DNA from: Macrobrachium rosenbergii
Taxonomy: Eukaryota > Arthropoda > Malacostraca > Decapoda > Palaemonidae
Length of the DNA: 64,000 nucleotides
NCBI RefSeq assembly: GCF_040412425.1
Contig: NC_089753.1
Span: 35,658,913-35,722,912, forward strand
Direction of reading: 5' to 3'
Shown here in pieces: positions 1 to 13,283 of the stretch (positions are counted from its first letter, which is position 1; each line of letters opens with the position of its first letter). Under the pieces are notes generated by a model that did no database searches, was not told the origin of the DNA, and worked only from the letters and a program-made list of their open reading frames with translations. A program made the position numbers and the translations under genes.

Positions 1-112
1 CATTTTGTCTCCTTTCACTTATTCCTTGCCCCTTACTCTTATCTATCTTTGTTCCATCTTCCTTCTACCTCAAATGTCACTGCTATGTGGCTGGTAATTT
101 TCCCCCATTTCT

Positions 113-114
<2 letters not shown>

Positions 115-170
<56 letters not shown>
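115..170. repeat. (CT)n microsatellite
   Basis: Pure 56 bp CT tract. The Ser-Leu open frames it creates are not genes. Confidence 0.97.
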
Positions 171-177
<7 letters not shown>

Positions 178-401
178 CTTTACATCCCTTTCCACCTCGC
201 AGTACCCCTCCCATTTCTCCTTGCTCCTTCCTTCCATTATATCATCAGTGCGCCTCTCCCATGCCCGTGCCCGGTATCACATTCAGATCTTTGGATTTGT
301 GTGACGTCTCTTGGAAGTACAGGCGGGCATTAACTAGAACAGGCTTTGGTGATTATGAAGGAATTGAAAACTTAGTTTCGCCGTAATTGAAAGTCCGTTT
401 T

Positions 402-751
402 AGTTTCTGTAAAAGAAAACCACTGAGATGGCTGTTTGTCTGTCCGTCCGCACATTTTCTGTCCGCCCTCAGATCTTAAAAACTACTGAGGCTAGAGGGC
501 TGCAAATTGGTATGTTGATCATCCACCCTCCAATCATCAAATATACCAAATTGCAGCTCTCTAGCCTCAGTCGTTTTGATTTTGAGGTTAAAGTTAGCCA
601 GAATCGTGGATCTGGCAACGATATAGGACATGTCACCACTGGGCCGTGGTTAAAGATTCATGGGCTGCGGCTCGTACAGCATTATACCGATTTTACGCTG
701 TACAGGAAACTCGGTTGCGCTGAAGAAAATTCGGCGTATTATTTACTTGTT
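402..751 (+). repeat. Interspersed element R1, copy 1
   Basis: It shows the R1 layout: a start hairpin of agttttct type, a long foldback, then the GGGCCGTGG...CATGGGC segment and an end near the tttacttgttt motif. The foldback arms (479-514 and 543-576) are near-perfect complements built on CTGAGGCTAGAGGGCTGCAA. R1 also occurs at 3571, 13284 (reverse), 18229 and 40682. No coding capacity is seen. Confidence 0.85.
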
Positions 752-1474
752 TGCTTTGTGTAGGCTTCTTGGGCATTCCGTTTTCGTTAGTTATTGCTGA
801 GGGAATGAAAGCTTTGTACATTAAAGATGTTTATTTTAACGAGACCCTTCTCTCCTGCTCATTCATCTTTCCCGCACGTCATTTCCAATTTTCCTTCCGT
901 TCCCTGTTTACCCTTCTCCTCTTCGCTACTCCCCTACTCCGACTGCCAGGCTTTATTTGCTAATCGGTGCCGGCTGCTTTTAAAGAACAGGAAAAATCAT
1001 AGTTACTGTTTTAGATGATTATTACTATTCAAGAATGGCGCTAATGCTAGTTTTTTGGATAATATATATTCTATTCGACGATACAAGCCTTATTTACTGA
1101 CTATTCAAGCCTTATTTACTTTTTGGATGCTCTTTGTTACTCATGCAGATAGCCATTGTTTATTGCTAAGTAGATGTTATTTTTCTGACAGATAAAAGGT
1201 TTATTGACTGGAATATGCGTTATTTAATATTCGGTAATACCGAAAAAAGCCATACTACACACTTAGATTGGCGGTACGCTCTCGTATATCGGCAAACTCG
1301 GCGGCATTGTTGGCGCAGTCAGTGCCAGTTAGATCGGCGATTTGTTTCTAAACTAGACAGGCCAGCGTTGTTACTTTTCGAGATAATGACCCCTAATTGC
1401 CGGCCAGCGCAGCCGCAGATCGAAGTTTAAGCGGGGAAAGAAAGGGTAACTTTGTGTTTTTATTTAGAACGCAT

Positions 1475-1475
<1 letters not shown>

Positions 1476-1540
<65 letters not shown>

Positions 1541-1761
1541 GTCAATCACTTGCAGAATGACTTTCTCTCTCTCTCACTTTTCCTCAGAGTGACTTTCTCT
1601 CTCTCTCTCTCTCTCTCTCTCTTCCTCAGAATGACTCACTCTCTCTCTCTCTCTCTCTTTTCCTCAGAATGACTCTCTCTCTTTTCCTCAGAATGACTCC
1701 CTCTCTCTCTCTCTTCCTCAGAATGACTCTCCCTCCCTCTCTCTCTCTGTCTTCCTCAGAA

Positions 1762-1811
<50 letters not shown>
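1476..1811. repeat. (CA)n tract followed by compound CT minisatellite
   Basis: About 62 bp of CA (1476-1538) is followed by repeated units of CCTCAGAATGACT separated by CT runs of different length, ending in a long CT run at 1811. Confidence 0.92.
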
Positions 1812-1815
<4 letters not shown>

Positions 1816-2280
1816 AACGTGTACGCGGCTCACACACGAATCGATTCCATGGCGAGAAATCGTATCAAAACAGCTCTATCTAGATAAGTCCTAATGTGAG
1901 AGCTGATGAGACGTCATGAACTCATGCGGGTCGCATTTATTTTTAATGAAATTGAATAGGCCGGCAGATCCATATGAATCATTCGAGCAGTACGATTTTG
2001 CAATTTGTCTGTCTGCTCGCAGTTTCGTATGAAATGGTTTCAAGTTTTTTTTATACGTATTCCCTTTAGTTAAATCACTCTGGAGTGACGATGTTGAGGG
2101 TTACTTATCTTTTGCAATGGTTGCATTGTAGTATGCATGGTTCCCTTGCGGGGCGGGTGGGGTTGGGGGGAAGGTGGTTGGAAATGCTTACGTTACCCAA
2201 AGTTCTTAGAAGTGTTTCTTTGTCTTCAAAATGTGTCATCGAGTTGCTAAATTAGGTTATAATGTAATAATCCCCTTAAG

Positions 2281-2563
2281 AGGTTAGTGCACTGTAGTCA
2301 TTAATTAAGGTTCTTTGCAGCGTCCCTTCGGCCTCTAGCTGCAACCCCTTTCGTTCCTTTGACTGTACCTCCTTTCATATTCTCTTTCTTCCATCTTACT
2401 TTCCACAGTCTCCTAACAGTTGACTCTTAGTGTAACTGCGAGGTTTTCCTCCTGTCACGCCTTTCAAACCTTTCACTGTCAATTTCCATTTCAGCGCTGA
2501 ATGACCTCAGAGGTCCCAGCGCTTGGCCTTTGGCTTAAATCTTATATTCCTATCCTATTTTAT
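2281..2563 (+). repeat. Retroposon-like element R2, copy 1
   Basis: R2 is oriented here by its tail (GGCCTAAATTCTATATTC type at the 3' end). This copy is somewhat 5'-truncated and ends with a TATTCC-like tail. Its body contains AAGGTTCTTTGCAGCGTCCC and TTTCAGCGCTGAATGACCTC. No clear target-site duplication is seen. Confidence 0.8.
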
Positions 2564-3570
2564 GTTTTCTTTGTTTTTAGTCCTCTGCTTATTCCATATC
2601 CCGCTTCATTCTTGTTTGTTTCTCACTACATTCAATTTTGTTTCGGCGTACGACGTACTCTTCCATGTTAAATAATTAAAGGGTTAATCTGGAGAATCTT
2701 TAACTTAAGTCAGGTTAATTCCACGTAAAAAGGTAGTTTTCATTGACATTAGTAGTTAATCGCTGTAGGAATACCTAAGGAATTAATTATTTAACATTCC
2801 TAACATTAGGGTAAATGAGGACTTACGAGGATCAGATCTTGTTCCAAGTAGGCAACGCGACGTTTTCCGAAATTAGGAACCCTTACGCAGCCTTCGCCAA
2901 GGGCCTATACGTCCTAACTGCCTTTGTATCACCCTTGGGTCCTTCCTGACCCTGATTGGTGCATCGATTGTTTGTTCCTCCGTTCAGTTGGTTTGTTGCT
3001 CGCGTTGTTCTTTGTCGCGGCGTTCTTAGCAACCGGCGGAGCTTTTGTCGTTTAAAGTTGCGGTGTGGCTCTCTTAATAGGGCCATTTTTTAAGTTTTTT
3101 TTTTTTTTTCTGTGGGTAGCGAGGAGCTGATGCCATTGGTTTTATTCACTAGGCGACCGTGAGTGATGATAAATAAGACGACCATGAATGATAAATAAAT
3201 AGAGTTTCATGAAAGCATATCATGGTAGACTGACTTGTGGGACCACTGCCAGTGAGTAAAACCTGAATCTCACAGATTTACAAAAACAACAGCGTGTGTG
3301 TGTGTATCTACTCTTTCTTTTGCAGAATGGAGATGCATGTTTTCAAGATATAAATATTTCTAAAAAAATTATTGCTTTGTAAAAATACTTACAGGTCAGT
3401 CATCCAGAAATCAGATAATCAGTAGAGATTATTGGCCTGCGACAGTCGTTATTGTTTCATTTACTGTAAAATAAATAAGTTATGCTGTTTACACATTGCT
3501 ATAAGTTGTAATAAAAGTAGAAGAAAATAATGACTAGAACACTAGAGATTCATCACTGGCGTGATTTTTG

Positions 3571-3970
3571 GTTTTCTGTAAAAGAAAACTGTCGTGCCGG
3601 CTTTGTCCGTCAGTCCGCACTTTTTTCTGTCCACCCTCAGATCTTAAAAACTACTGAGGCTAGAGGGCTGCAAATTGGTATGTTGATAATCCACCCTCCC
3701 ATCATCAAACATACCAAATTGCAGCGCTCTAGCCTTAGTAGTTTTTATTTTATTCAAGGTTAAACTTAGCCATAATCCTGCTTCTGGCAACGACATAGGA
3801 TATGCCACCACCGGGCCGTGGTTAAAGTTTCATGGGCCGCGGCTCATACAGCATTATACCGAGACCACCGAAAGATGGATCTATTTTCGGTGGCCTTGAT
3901 TATACGCTGCAGCGGCTGTACAGAAAACTAGATTGCGCCGAAGAAACTTCAGCTCATATTTTACTTGTTT
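3571..3970 (+). repeat. Interspersed element R1, copy 2 (most complete)
   Basis: This copy shows four hairpins in a row: GTTTTCT/AGAAAAC at the start, the ~36 bp foldback around CTGAGGCTAGAGGGCTGCAA, a CCACCGAAA...TTTCGGTGG stem near 3866-3893, and a GCGCCGAAG/CTTC-type stem near 3935-3955. The ends of the element also carry GTTTTCTGTA and TACAGAAAAC as inverted motifs. Confidence 0.85.
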
Positions 3971-4244
3971 TATAATGTATTCATAATCAGCATTTTGCTC
4001 GATAAGCGTTTTAAGTCTCACATCGCGATCATCGTATCTTCGTGAGATTAAGTCCTGCAAAGAGCAGGTGCTTGCGAGCACGATTTTGGCCACTTGAAAG
4101 CACTGCCAGACTGTTACTGGGAGAGCACGAGCACTGTGGTGCTCTCAAGCAACAGGTTGGGAATATCACTGCTGCTCTAGACCGACCTAGTATTGGTGAA
4201 CGCTTTGCCGAGACATATTTAAATAATTTATATTTCATTGATTC

Positions 4245-4348
<104 letters not shown>

Positions 4349-4388
4349 AGCAGTGTGTGTGTGTTTATATATAATATACAAATGTGTG

Positions 4389-4393
<5 letters not shown>

Positions 4394-4439
<46 letters not shown>

Positions 4440-4445
4440 CAAATA

Positions 4446-4484
<39 letters not shown>

Positions 4485-4719
4485 CAAATATATATGTATA
4501 TATATAATATGCAAATATATATGTGTATATAATATACAAATATATATGTATGTATATAATATACAAATATATATGTATGTATATAATATACAAATATATA
4601 TGTATATATATAATATACAAATATATGTATATTAACACGCACACATTGTCTAATCGATAATTACTGGGGTGAGGGAACGATTAGCAGAATACAGACACGC
4701 ACAATAATTACATACGTGC

Positions 4720-4785
<66 letters not shown>
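4394..4785. repeat. (AT)n tracts with embedded ~31 bp minisatellite
   Basis: Two AT tracts (4394-4437, 4719-4785) flank shorter AT runs and five or six units of TATAATATACAAATATATAT type (about 4438-4635). Confidence 0.92.
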
Positions 4786-4789
<4 letters not shown>

Positions 4790-5524
4790 AATATATTTAT
4801 ATGTATATATAATGTATGTATTTATCGAGTGTGTATTCTCGAAGACGCTACTTCATTTCACTTATCGATCAGACAAGATAACTCTCACTGATTCGTTTTT
4901 GACGCCCACCTGTGGAGCTGGTGTGCCGCCGCAGGGCGTGACAGTGGAACAGAATAGTCTGATGCGATCAGTCAAGTTGAAAAATGAGCTTTGTTTCCCC
5001 CCCGAAGATTACCAGATTTTCAGAGGTTAATTCGGCGTCGCTCGAAATTTACTGCTGTGCTTGACATAACGAGTACCCTTAACTGCTAAGGTTATATTTT
5101 TACAAGCGTTGATTCGTATTAATCCGCGTCGTGTGATGTAGTATGCTGGATTTTTAAAGCGTAGTTATAATTTATTGTGTCGTAGAGTATCGTTATTTGC
5201 TAAAACTGCAAGTATCCTTTTCATACGCTGTCCATTTAATCCGTATGAGGATATTTTGATGGAAGGGGTTGTTTCACCGAATAGCATTAGAAATATCTGC
5301 CTTTTTTTGTTTTTTTTTCTTTTTATCGTCTTTCCTGCTCCCGTCACCCTTGGGTTAAGTGTCATCTTTAGGAGTAATTGTGAGAAGCAATTCAGAATTT
5401 GAATCTTTCACGTTTTGGTGCTAAATATCTAAGATTTGTTAATAAATACACCACGGCTTTATTTACATTTATAACCATTTGAAAACCACCGTATTTACGG
5501 TGGGGAAGCGGTGGATTGATGTAT

Positions 5525-6132
5525 TTCTTATGAAACTAGGCTAGGCTGCTTTTTGATATATATTTCTTATGAAACTAGGCTGCTCTTGGATATACATTTG
5601 CTGTGAAGCTAGACTGCTCTTTTATATATATTTCTTATGAAACTAGGCTGCTCTTTGAAATATTTACGAAATTGGACTGCATTTTGATATAGTGTATATT
5701 TCTTATGGAACTAGGCTGCTCTTTGAAATATTTCTTATGAAATTAGACTGCTCTTTGATACATATTTATGGAACTAGGCTGCTCTTTGATATATTTCTTT
5801 TGAAATTAGACTGCTCTTTGATATATTTCTTATGAAACTAGGCTGCTCTTTGATATATATTTATGGAACGAGGCTGCTCTTTGATATATTTCTTTTGAAA
5901 CTAGGCTGCTCTTTGATATATATTTATGGAACTAGGCTGCTCTTTTATATACTTCTTTTGAAACTAGGCTGCTCTTTGATATATATTTCTTATAAAACTA
6001 GGCTGCTCTTGGATATATTTCTTATAAAATTAGGCTGCTCTTTGATATGTTTATGAAACAAGCCTGCTCTTTGATATACTTATAAAACTAGTCTGCTCTT
6101 TGATATATTTCTTATGAAACTAGGTTGCTCTG
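5525..6132. repeat. Minisatellite, ~30-36 bp unit, ~19 copies
   Basis: Degenerate tandem units around GAAACTAGGCTGCTCTTTGA followed by TATATTTCTTAT. The length per unit varies because of the AT part. Confidence 0.95.
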
Positions 6133-6196
6133 TACGTGAGGTGTATGAGAGATCGATTTTAAATGGCACGTTGTATTGAATTTTTCTGTGGTATCA

Positions 6197-6198
<2 letters not shown>

Positions 6199-6271
<73 letters not shown>

Positions 6272-6273
6272 GG
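6199..6273. repeat. (GA)n microsatellite
   Basis: 75 bp GA tract with one GGA interruption. Confidence 0.97.
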
Positions 6274-7231
6274 AGTATTGATAATGCATATTAGACACGC
6301 TCTTCATATTGTGACACATTTACAGTAAAATGGCTGATGTCTCGCTTGAAGATGATGTTTTTTATTAGAATGTAGCTCTTCAGTAATTCGCTAATTTCGC
6401 TTGTAGTAGAATGATTTGGAATGTGGGAGATTTTGGTGGGGGTAGTGTGTGTATTCACCTAAGTATGTGTGCCTTTGTTTGCTCACAAGATCTCAAAAAC
6501 AGTTCGTAATGGATTTCAGTATTTTGTAAAGGGTGACGTAGCTTATTGCTCGCATATAATTTTTATTGTAAAAATTATAATTCAGATTCAACCGGAAATG
6601 GATGGGTCGTGTAAGAAAAAGTTAATTTGTCTAACGATTATTTAAGAAAAAAAATATCATAGTGTTGACGAGTTACAAAAATGATTTATTATGAAAACTC
6701 TTCTGGGATGAGGTTTGGCAGTGAGAAAAATACTCGGTGGCTGAGAGCTGTTGAATTTCCGAAGAGTTAACCAGTACTTTATGTTGCAGCCAGTGTGCTT
6801 AGATCTCCGTCCGCCCTCACTGCTCAGGTTTTGCATGTAATGTTAAGCTTTCTTGAAGAGTAGAGCCAATATAGCCTTGCAAGCATTAAACGCACGTAAG
6901 GTAAACAGCAGACGTGCATGGATGATCAGGCAGTTTATAATTTTTTTTTATAAGAAAGGATTTTAATTTTGAAGATTTTGCACAGCGAATTTGGGTGGTA
7001 TTTGTAGCATGGAAGTTAGGAAAATTTCGCTAATATCTTGCTTCAACTTTTTGTTGGTTTTGTGTGGAAGAGACCCTGTATTCTTAACATGTTCCATGGA
7101 AACAGTTCTTAATTTCTAAATATTGTATTCCATTACAAACTTAATTAGATATTAGTGTTTGGTGAAGCAAGGTAAATATGATTGTAGCTTTATGAAATTA
7201 AGATCTAAGGAACTGAATATCTGGACCTGTA

Positions 7232-7380
<149 letters not shown>

Positions 7381-7914
7381 CTGTATGTCAAATGAATTTT
7401 AGTAATTTTGTTCAGTAAATAGGCAGGTACATAAACTTTAACTTCCTCCATATTTAATCTTTGATATTCGAGTTATAGATAGTAATAATAAGGAAGTATT
7501 GGGGTAATATTGTGAATTAAATATGTTGATCTATATATTTTGCAGCATTGCCTTCAGTAAATTAAGCCTTACAGGTTCCGTTCTATTATATGTAGTAATT
7601 GTTGGTGCCTGGCTTCACCTTACTTTGCGAACGTGCCATGGTGCCATTGCGTTGACGTGTGCACTTGTCAGTCTTCACTTGTGGATATTTTCATATGTTA
7701 GAGTGTATTGAATGCGTTCTTTCTCTCCTCTGGTAAATCCATTACAGGTAAAATTTTATTATTGTTTAATATTGACTTTTTTTTTTTAATACAGTGGAAG
7801 CTATTTCTATGGGAAATTGGAATTAACTTCTGTGACGAGACACTTTTTCCTGCATTTACATCGTAGATTTTCCTTCTGATGAATGGCGTGTTCAGTGATG
7901 CTCTCCTTATTGGC

Positions 7915-8189
7915 AGTTCCTCGCTGGGAGAGTCGGTAGAGTTGTGGGCTAGCACTCGCTAGGCCCGAGTTCGAGTCTCCGACCGGCTGATGAAGAATTA
8001 GAGGAATTTATTTCTGGTGATAGAAATTCATCTCTCGCTATGATGTGGTTCGGATTCCACAATAAGCTGTAGGTCCCGTTGCTAAGTAACCAATTGGTTC
8101 TTAGCCACGTAAAATGAGTCTGATCCTTCGGGCCAGCCCTAGGAGAGCTGTTAATCAGCTCAGTGGTCTGGTTAAACTAAGGTATACTT
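7915..8189 (+). mobile_element. tRNA-derived SINE R3, copy 1, with 13 bp TSD
   Basis: It is flanked by a perfect TCTCCTTATTGGC direct repeat (7902-7914 and 8190-8202). The head is tRNA-like, with an A-box-like gagagtcggtagag and a B-box-like GAGTTCGAGTCTCC. The body contains AACCAATTGGTTCTTAGCC and the 3' part CAGCTCAGTGGTCTGGTTAA. These are the marks of a RNA polymerase III-transcribed SINE mobilised by a LINE. Confidence 0.92.
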
Positions 8190-8408
8190 TCTCCTTATTG
8201 GCCAAATTGCGCTTTTCGGTGACCATTATATGAAGGGTAACTACGTTCAGTGTCGTCAATCACTCAACACAAATTGCGTTTTACTTAATCTCACCTTGGG
8301 CAGGTAACAGGGTTTTAATCCCCTTTGAGGAACGTCCACGGAAAACTTCCTAGTGACAGACAGCGGCTTTGTAGGTTAGTGCTTGAGTGACGTAATTCCA
8401 AGGAAAAT

Positions 8409-8995
8409 TTCTACCTTCTGTAGATAGTTTCTCTTCGACATGTCATTGTATTCCTTGTCTGTAGACAGTTCCTTTTCGACAGAGAATTGAATTTGTCTGT
8501 AGACAATTTTCGACAGATAATTGTATTCCTTGTCTCTTGACAGTTTTCGACAGGTAATTGTATTTCTTGTCTGTAGACAGTTTTCGACAGATAATTGTAT
8601 TCCTTGTCTCTTGACAATTTTCGACACGTAATTGTATTCCTTGTCTGTAGACAGTTTTCGACAGGTAATTGTATTCCTTGTCTGTAGACAGTTTTCGACA
8701 GGTAATTGTATTCCTTGTCTGTAGACAATTCCTTTTCGACGGATAATTGAATTTGTCTGTAGACAATTCCTTTTCGACAGATAATTGTATTCCTTTTCTG
8801 TAGACAATTTTCGACAAACAATAACTGTATTCCTTGTCTGTAGACAGTTTTCGACAGGAAATTGTATTCCTTGTCTGTAGGCAATTCCTTTTCGACAGAT
8901 AATTGAATTTACTTGGTTATTTTCTTTTCGACAATTGAATTTGTATGTAGACATTATTTATTTCTACAGATTGGATCTGTTTCTGTAGACAGTTT
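8409..8995. repeat. Minisatellite, ~37-39 bp unit, ~14-15 copies
   Basis: Units around GTATTCCTTGTCTGTAGACA and TTTTCGACAGGTAATT. The minus strand has no stop in any frame over most of the array, so three long open frames appear there. They are artefacts of the repeat. Confidence 0.95.
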
Positions 8996-9331
8996 CCCTG
9001 AATCCAGTGCCGTAATCCCCATAAATAGCCCGGTGACCAGGAAAGAAGTCGCTTTTGGTATAAACGTCAAACAAGTCAGGAGCATAGTGTAGCAGAGCTC
9101 GCGTTCTTTCCTCTTAACTTGTTTCTGCGTTCATCCTACATCCTCCGGCCTCCCTCCCCCCGCCCCCTTACTGCGTTCAAGGCGACGCCGAAGATGTTAC
9201 GTAGTGGGCTATATATATATAGTGGGTCTTAGGACACTCATTTTTCTGGTTCTATAAATGGCTCAACCTTTTCAAGGGCGTGACGTAATAAGCTTGGACA
9301 TCGGGCGCTCTCTAATCATTAGTGATTTTTT

Positions 9332-9332
<1 letters not shown>

Positions 9333-9396
<64 letters not shown>
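9333..9396. repeat. (CT)n microsatellite
   Basis: 64 bp CT tract continuing into TGTCTGTCTG. A smaller CT run lies at 9849-9873. Confidence 0.96.
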
Positions 9397-9400
<4 letters not shown>

Positions 9401-10121
9401 GTCTGTCTGTCTGCCTGTGTCCCAGATGTCCGACGGAATGTCTTAGTCAGACCAAGGTTCTATTTTTGGCTTTCAGTAATTGGAAGTCGATATATCATAT
9501 CGGTAATGCGTCAGGTAACGCTAAATATAGGAGTAGGTGGAGAGGATACTGAAACCCTTGTGTGTGTGTGTGGGAATCTATTGGTAAGTACTTATCTCAG
9601 TTTTCACAGCAGCCTTGTATCATTGTAACTCGCATTGATTTGTTGGGGCTTACAGTCGGATATCCCGCAAGACGTTTCAGAAGAATTAGTAGGATGTGCT
9701 GATGAATTATTTACTGCTAATGTCAGCAGCAGCAGCACCAGTAGCAAGTGCTATTGGTTGCGCTATTTTATTTATGAAGAGTAGGATCAGTAGTAGCAGG
9801 AGTTCACAACAAGTCCCAAGCCTTTACCAAGTAAAATATTTGAAACTGAATCTCTCTCTCTCTCTCTCTCTCCCAGGATATAAAGGTGTTTGTGGTTTGC
9901 GTTGTAAAGTAACAGTAATTCTCCTGTTTCTGGAACTTACGGTCGCTGTAGTCTGGGAAAATAAAATTAATTACGATGTGCCTGTTTGAGAGTGTGACAA
10001 GCAAAATGCTTCTGCCTAAAGTTTTATTGCACAATAAAACCTGAATTATTCAGTGCATTATTATGTATATAAATACAGACGTAATACAGGTGATGTGCAC
10101 AAGTATACATACACACGCATC

Positions 10122-10125
<4 letters not shown>

Positions 10126-10167
<42 letters not shown>
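10126..10167. repeat. (GA)n microsatellite
   Basis: 42 bp GA tract. Confidence 0.96.
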
Positions 10168-10169
<2 letters not shown>

Positions 10170-10480
10170 TCGGAAAGCCAATTCGTGCGAACCCGTCCAA
10201 CAATATTGACATTTTTTATTATCCGTGATCTTTCGGCTTAGCGTAGCAAGAGCTCTCCCGGTGTGCTAAAATTAACGCCCCTCATTATCACGTATTTTGT
10301 TTAGGTTAAAACCCTATTTTCTCCCTCGCCACTCACCTCCCCCTCTCCCTCCCCCTCCCCTTCATCCCCCCTGTGCCTAATTAATATGGACTTAGGTCTG
10401 TATTCGTCATCTTATTATAATTTTTTGCGCGCGCGCATACTGAGTGTTATGTTTTGGGCTGATGACGTCCTCGTACAAGG

Positions 10481-10481
<1 letters not shown>

Positions 10482-10571
<90 letters not shown>

Positions 10572-10591
10572 ACATTAAAAACAGGAATTGT

Positions 10592-10651
<60 letters not shown>
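10482..10651. repeat. (AT)n and (CT)n pair
   Basis: An 85 bp AT tract (10482-10566) is followed after 25 bp by a 60 bp CT tract (10592-10651). Confidence 0.96.
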
Positions 10652-10654
<3 letters not shown>

Positions 10655-10844
10655 TGATGAGTATGCACGTGCTCACCTGTCTCAACTGAGAGAGTCGTTG
10701 ATCAGATTAAGAAGCCTTATAACCTAAGACCAGGTGTTGTGTGTGTGTGTGTGTGTTTGTACGTGGATGAACAGGTGTGTAGCGATGTCTTATCTTGGCA
10801 TTTTTCTTTACAATTGTATTGTTGTGACAAAGAATAAAGATTAT

Positions 10845-10847
<3 letters not shown>

Positions 10848-10916
<69 letters not shown>

Positions 10917-11018
10917 GTTATATGAGAGGTAATATTGAGGGAACGGTAACAATGGATATAAGTATAACCCTGTTAAAAAAATTTTTGGTTTCATTGTTAG
11001 CTATAAGGTTCTCATTAC

Positions 11019-11083
<65 letters not shown>
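10848..11083. repeat. (CT)n and (AT)n tracts
   Basis: CT at 10848-10914 and AT at 11020-11083, with a short TG run at 10736-10755 just upstream. Confidence 0.95.
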
Positions 11084-11085
<2 letters not shown>

Positions 11086-11942
11086 CATTATATTTATATT
11101 TATATATATATATATAAATATATGTAGTAGTTTTTCATTGGTCGACGACAGTTTAGTTGTTCTTTGTGCGGCCTAGACCTATGTCGGTTGGCGTTCCTGA
11201 AGATATTATCCTGGAACCTATATTAATCGTCAGTAATAGCGATATGATATATATAACCTAGGCGTTGTTAGGTATTACGGGTATTACAAGTCAAAACGCG
11301 TAATGAAATTGATACTTATTTCATTATAAATCTAATCATTATAAATCTAACTGGACCAGACGTTTTCCTCGGGTCTGAGATCGAATTCTAGCATTATCTA
11401 AAGTAGATGAAATATCAGACTTCGTGTATCCTTAAATTTCTCAGATCTTATATCATCTAGATTTGACTGCTGGAAGTGTTCGTTTCCCATTACTCAGCAT
11501 TGTTATTTATGATAAGACCATCGTCAGTAGACCTTTATGACCAGTAACTTTAAGCTTAAATTCGTAGAGGTATCTGTTAAGGCCCTGTGGTGCCTGCGAC
11601 CCTAGAATTATTGCGTGCTACTCGCTTCGCAGAGCAGCGTTCGTTTACTTTTTGTTGAAGTGGCCTGTTGTCATAACGCCCCATCGCCAGAAATCTCTCA
11701 CTCCCTGACTTTGGAATGGTCTTAAGTCTGTATTATGCGTCTGTAAGATTTGTATTTGAAGAGCCACGTACTGTTGCTATTGTTTCTCCAACTTGCGGTG
11801 TATTTTTTTTTCAGTATGCAAATATGCTTATTCTTAGTGATCTTCATCTTTCGCGCTCTTTTGTTTCTTTCGCATAATGGATCTCAAAATGCAAAAGGAT
11901 ATTGTGCTTTTGATTACTGGTCGAGTTTAGCATCAGGCTGAA

Positions 11943-11946
<4 letters not shown>

Positions 11947-11989
<43 letters not shown>

Positions 11990-12027
11990 TGGTTCCGGAG
12001 CGGAAAGAGAGAGATTTGTAGTTCCAA

Positions 12028-12085
<58 letters not shown>

Positions 12086-12271
12086 GTGGTTCCATAAAGT
12101 AGAGAATGGTAGTTTCAGAGAGAGAGAGGGGGGCGGGGGATGGTGGTTCCATAAAGTAGAGAATGGTAGTCCCAGAGAGAGATAGAGAGGGAGAGGGGGA
12201 TGGTGGCTCCATAAAGTAGAGAATGGTAGTTTCAGTAAGGGAGGGAGAGAGGTAGGGAATAGTGATTCCAT

Positions 12272-12317
<46 letters not shown>

Positions 12318-12618
12318 TTAAGCATACCTCAGTTTAACCAGACCACTGAGCTGATAAACAGCTCTCTTACGGCTGGCCCAAAGGATTAGACTTATTTTAC
12401 GTGGCTAAGAACCAATTGGTTACCTAGCAACTGGACCTACAGCTTATTGTGGAATCCGAACCACATTATAACGAGAAATGAATTTCTATCACCAGAAATG
12501 AATTCCTCATATTCTTCATAAGCCGGGTCAGAATCGAACCCGGGCCCAGAAGAGTGCTAGCCGAGAACGATACCAACCAGTCCAATGAGGAACTGCCATA
12601 AAGTAGAGAATGGTAGTT

Positions 12619-12661
<43 letters not shown>
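11947..12661. repeat. GA-rich compound tandem array, split by an R3 SINE
   Basis: GA runs alternate with units of GGTTCCATAAAGTAGAGAAT and GGTAGTTTCAGAGAGAG, about six copies. The R3 SINE at 12320-12594 is inserted in the array, which resumes to 12661. Confidence 0.92.
12320..12594 (-). mobile_element. tRNA-derived SINE R3, copy 2 (reverse)
   Basis: Full-length R3 on the minus strand, with a B-box-like GGTTCGATTCTGAC (reverse of 12529-12542). It interrupts a GA-rich tandem array: the ttccataaagtagagaatgg unit seen before it resumes immediately after it at 12595. Confidence 0.9.
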
Positions 12662-12663
<2 letters not shown>

Positions 12664-13283
12664 CTAGCTTTTGCCCTCTCGAAGGGGATAGAGTCTGAGG
12701 GTAGTGATTACACAACCCAAACGCTTAAAAGAAACTGGTGAATAAAATATTTGAAGGTTAAAAGGAGTGAATTTGAATAGCGAAGGAAGAGACGAAATAA
12801 CAGGATAGGAAGGAAACGGAGGCGGGACGAAGAAAGGGTAGAACTTGCAAGGGAAGTGGAGCAGGGGAAACTGGAAATGATGTTCTTAGAATGAGGCGTA
12901 AAACTATTTTAAAAGAGCCAGACAATAATTGACTCCGGTATTTTAAGACTCTTGTTGCTATTTATTTATTGTTAGTTGTCATGGAGATTAGAAGCATGTA
13001 TTATATACTGCAAGTATATATGAACAAATTAACTGGAACAAATTTTAATTTAACCTTATTATTGTACACTGATAAGGGTTCGTACGAACGAAAAAAAAAA
13101 AATAGAAAAAATTGCAAAAATTCCCCAGAGTAAGGAACAAGCATAAGGTAGATTGAAGGCCTGAAAGGAAGATCAGCCCATGAGGAATGAAGAGGACAAA
13201 GAAATAAACTTTAAAAAAAATCCTGATACTGAGTAACTTTTAATCTTAATTGTGAGCCTCATTCCCACCTTCTTAAAAAAAAT

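Noticed and set aside
2883..3086. 67-codon minus-strand frame rich in Arg/Thr/Asn
   Set aside because: No family resemblance and no supporting signals. Its length is within chance expectation.
8376..8954. Three overlapping long minus-strand frames (up to 192 codons)
   Set aside because: They arise from one 37-39 bp tandem unit lacking stops. All three frames give the same peptide motifs.
10425..10438. Short GCGCGCGCGC run
   Set aside because: Too short and isolated to support a structural claim.
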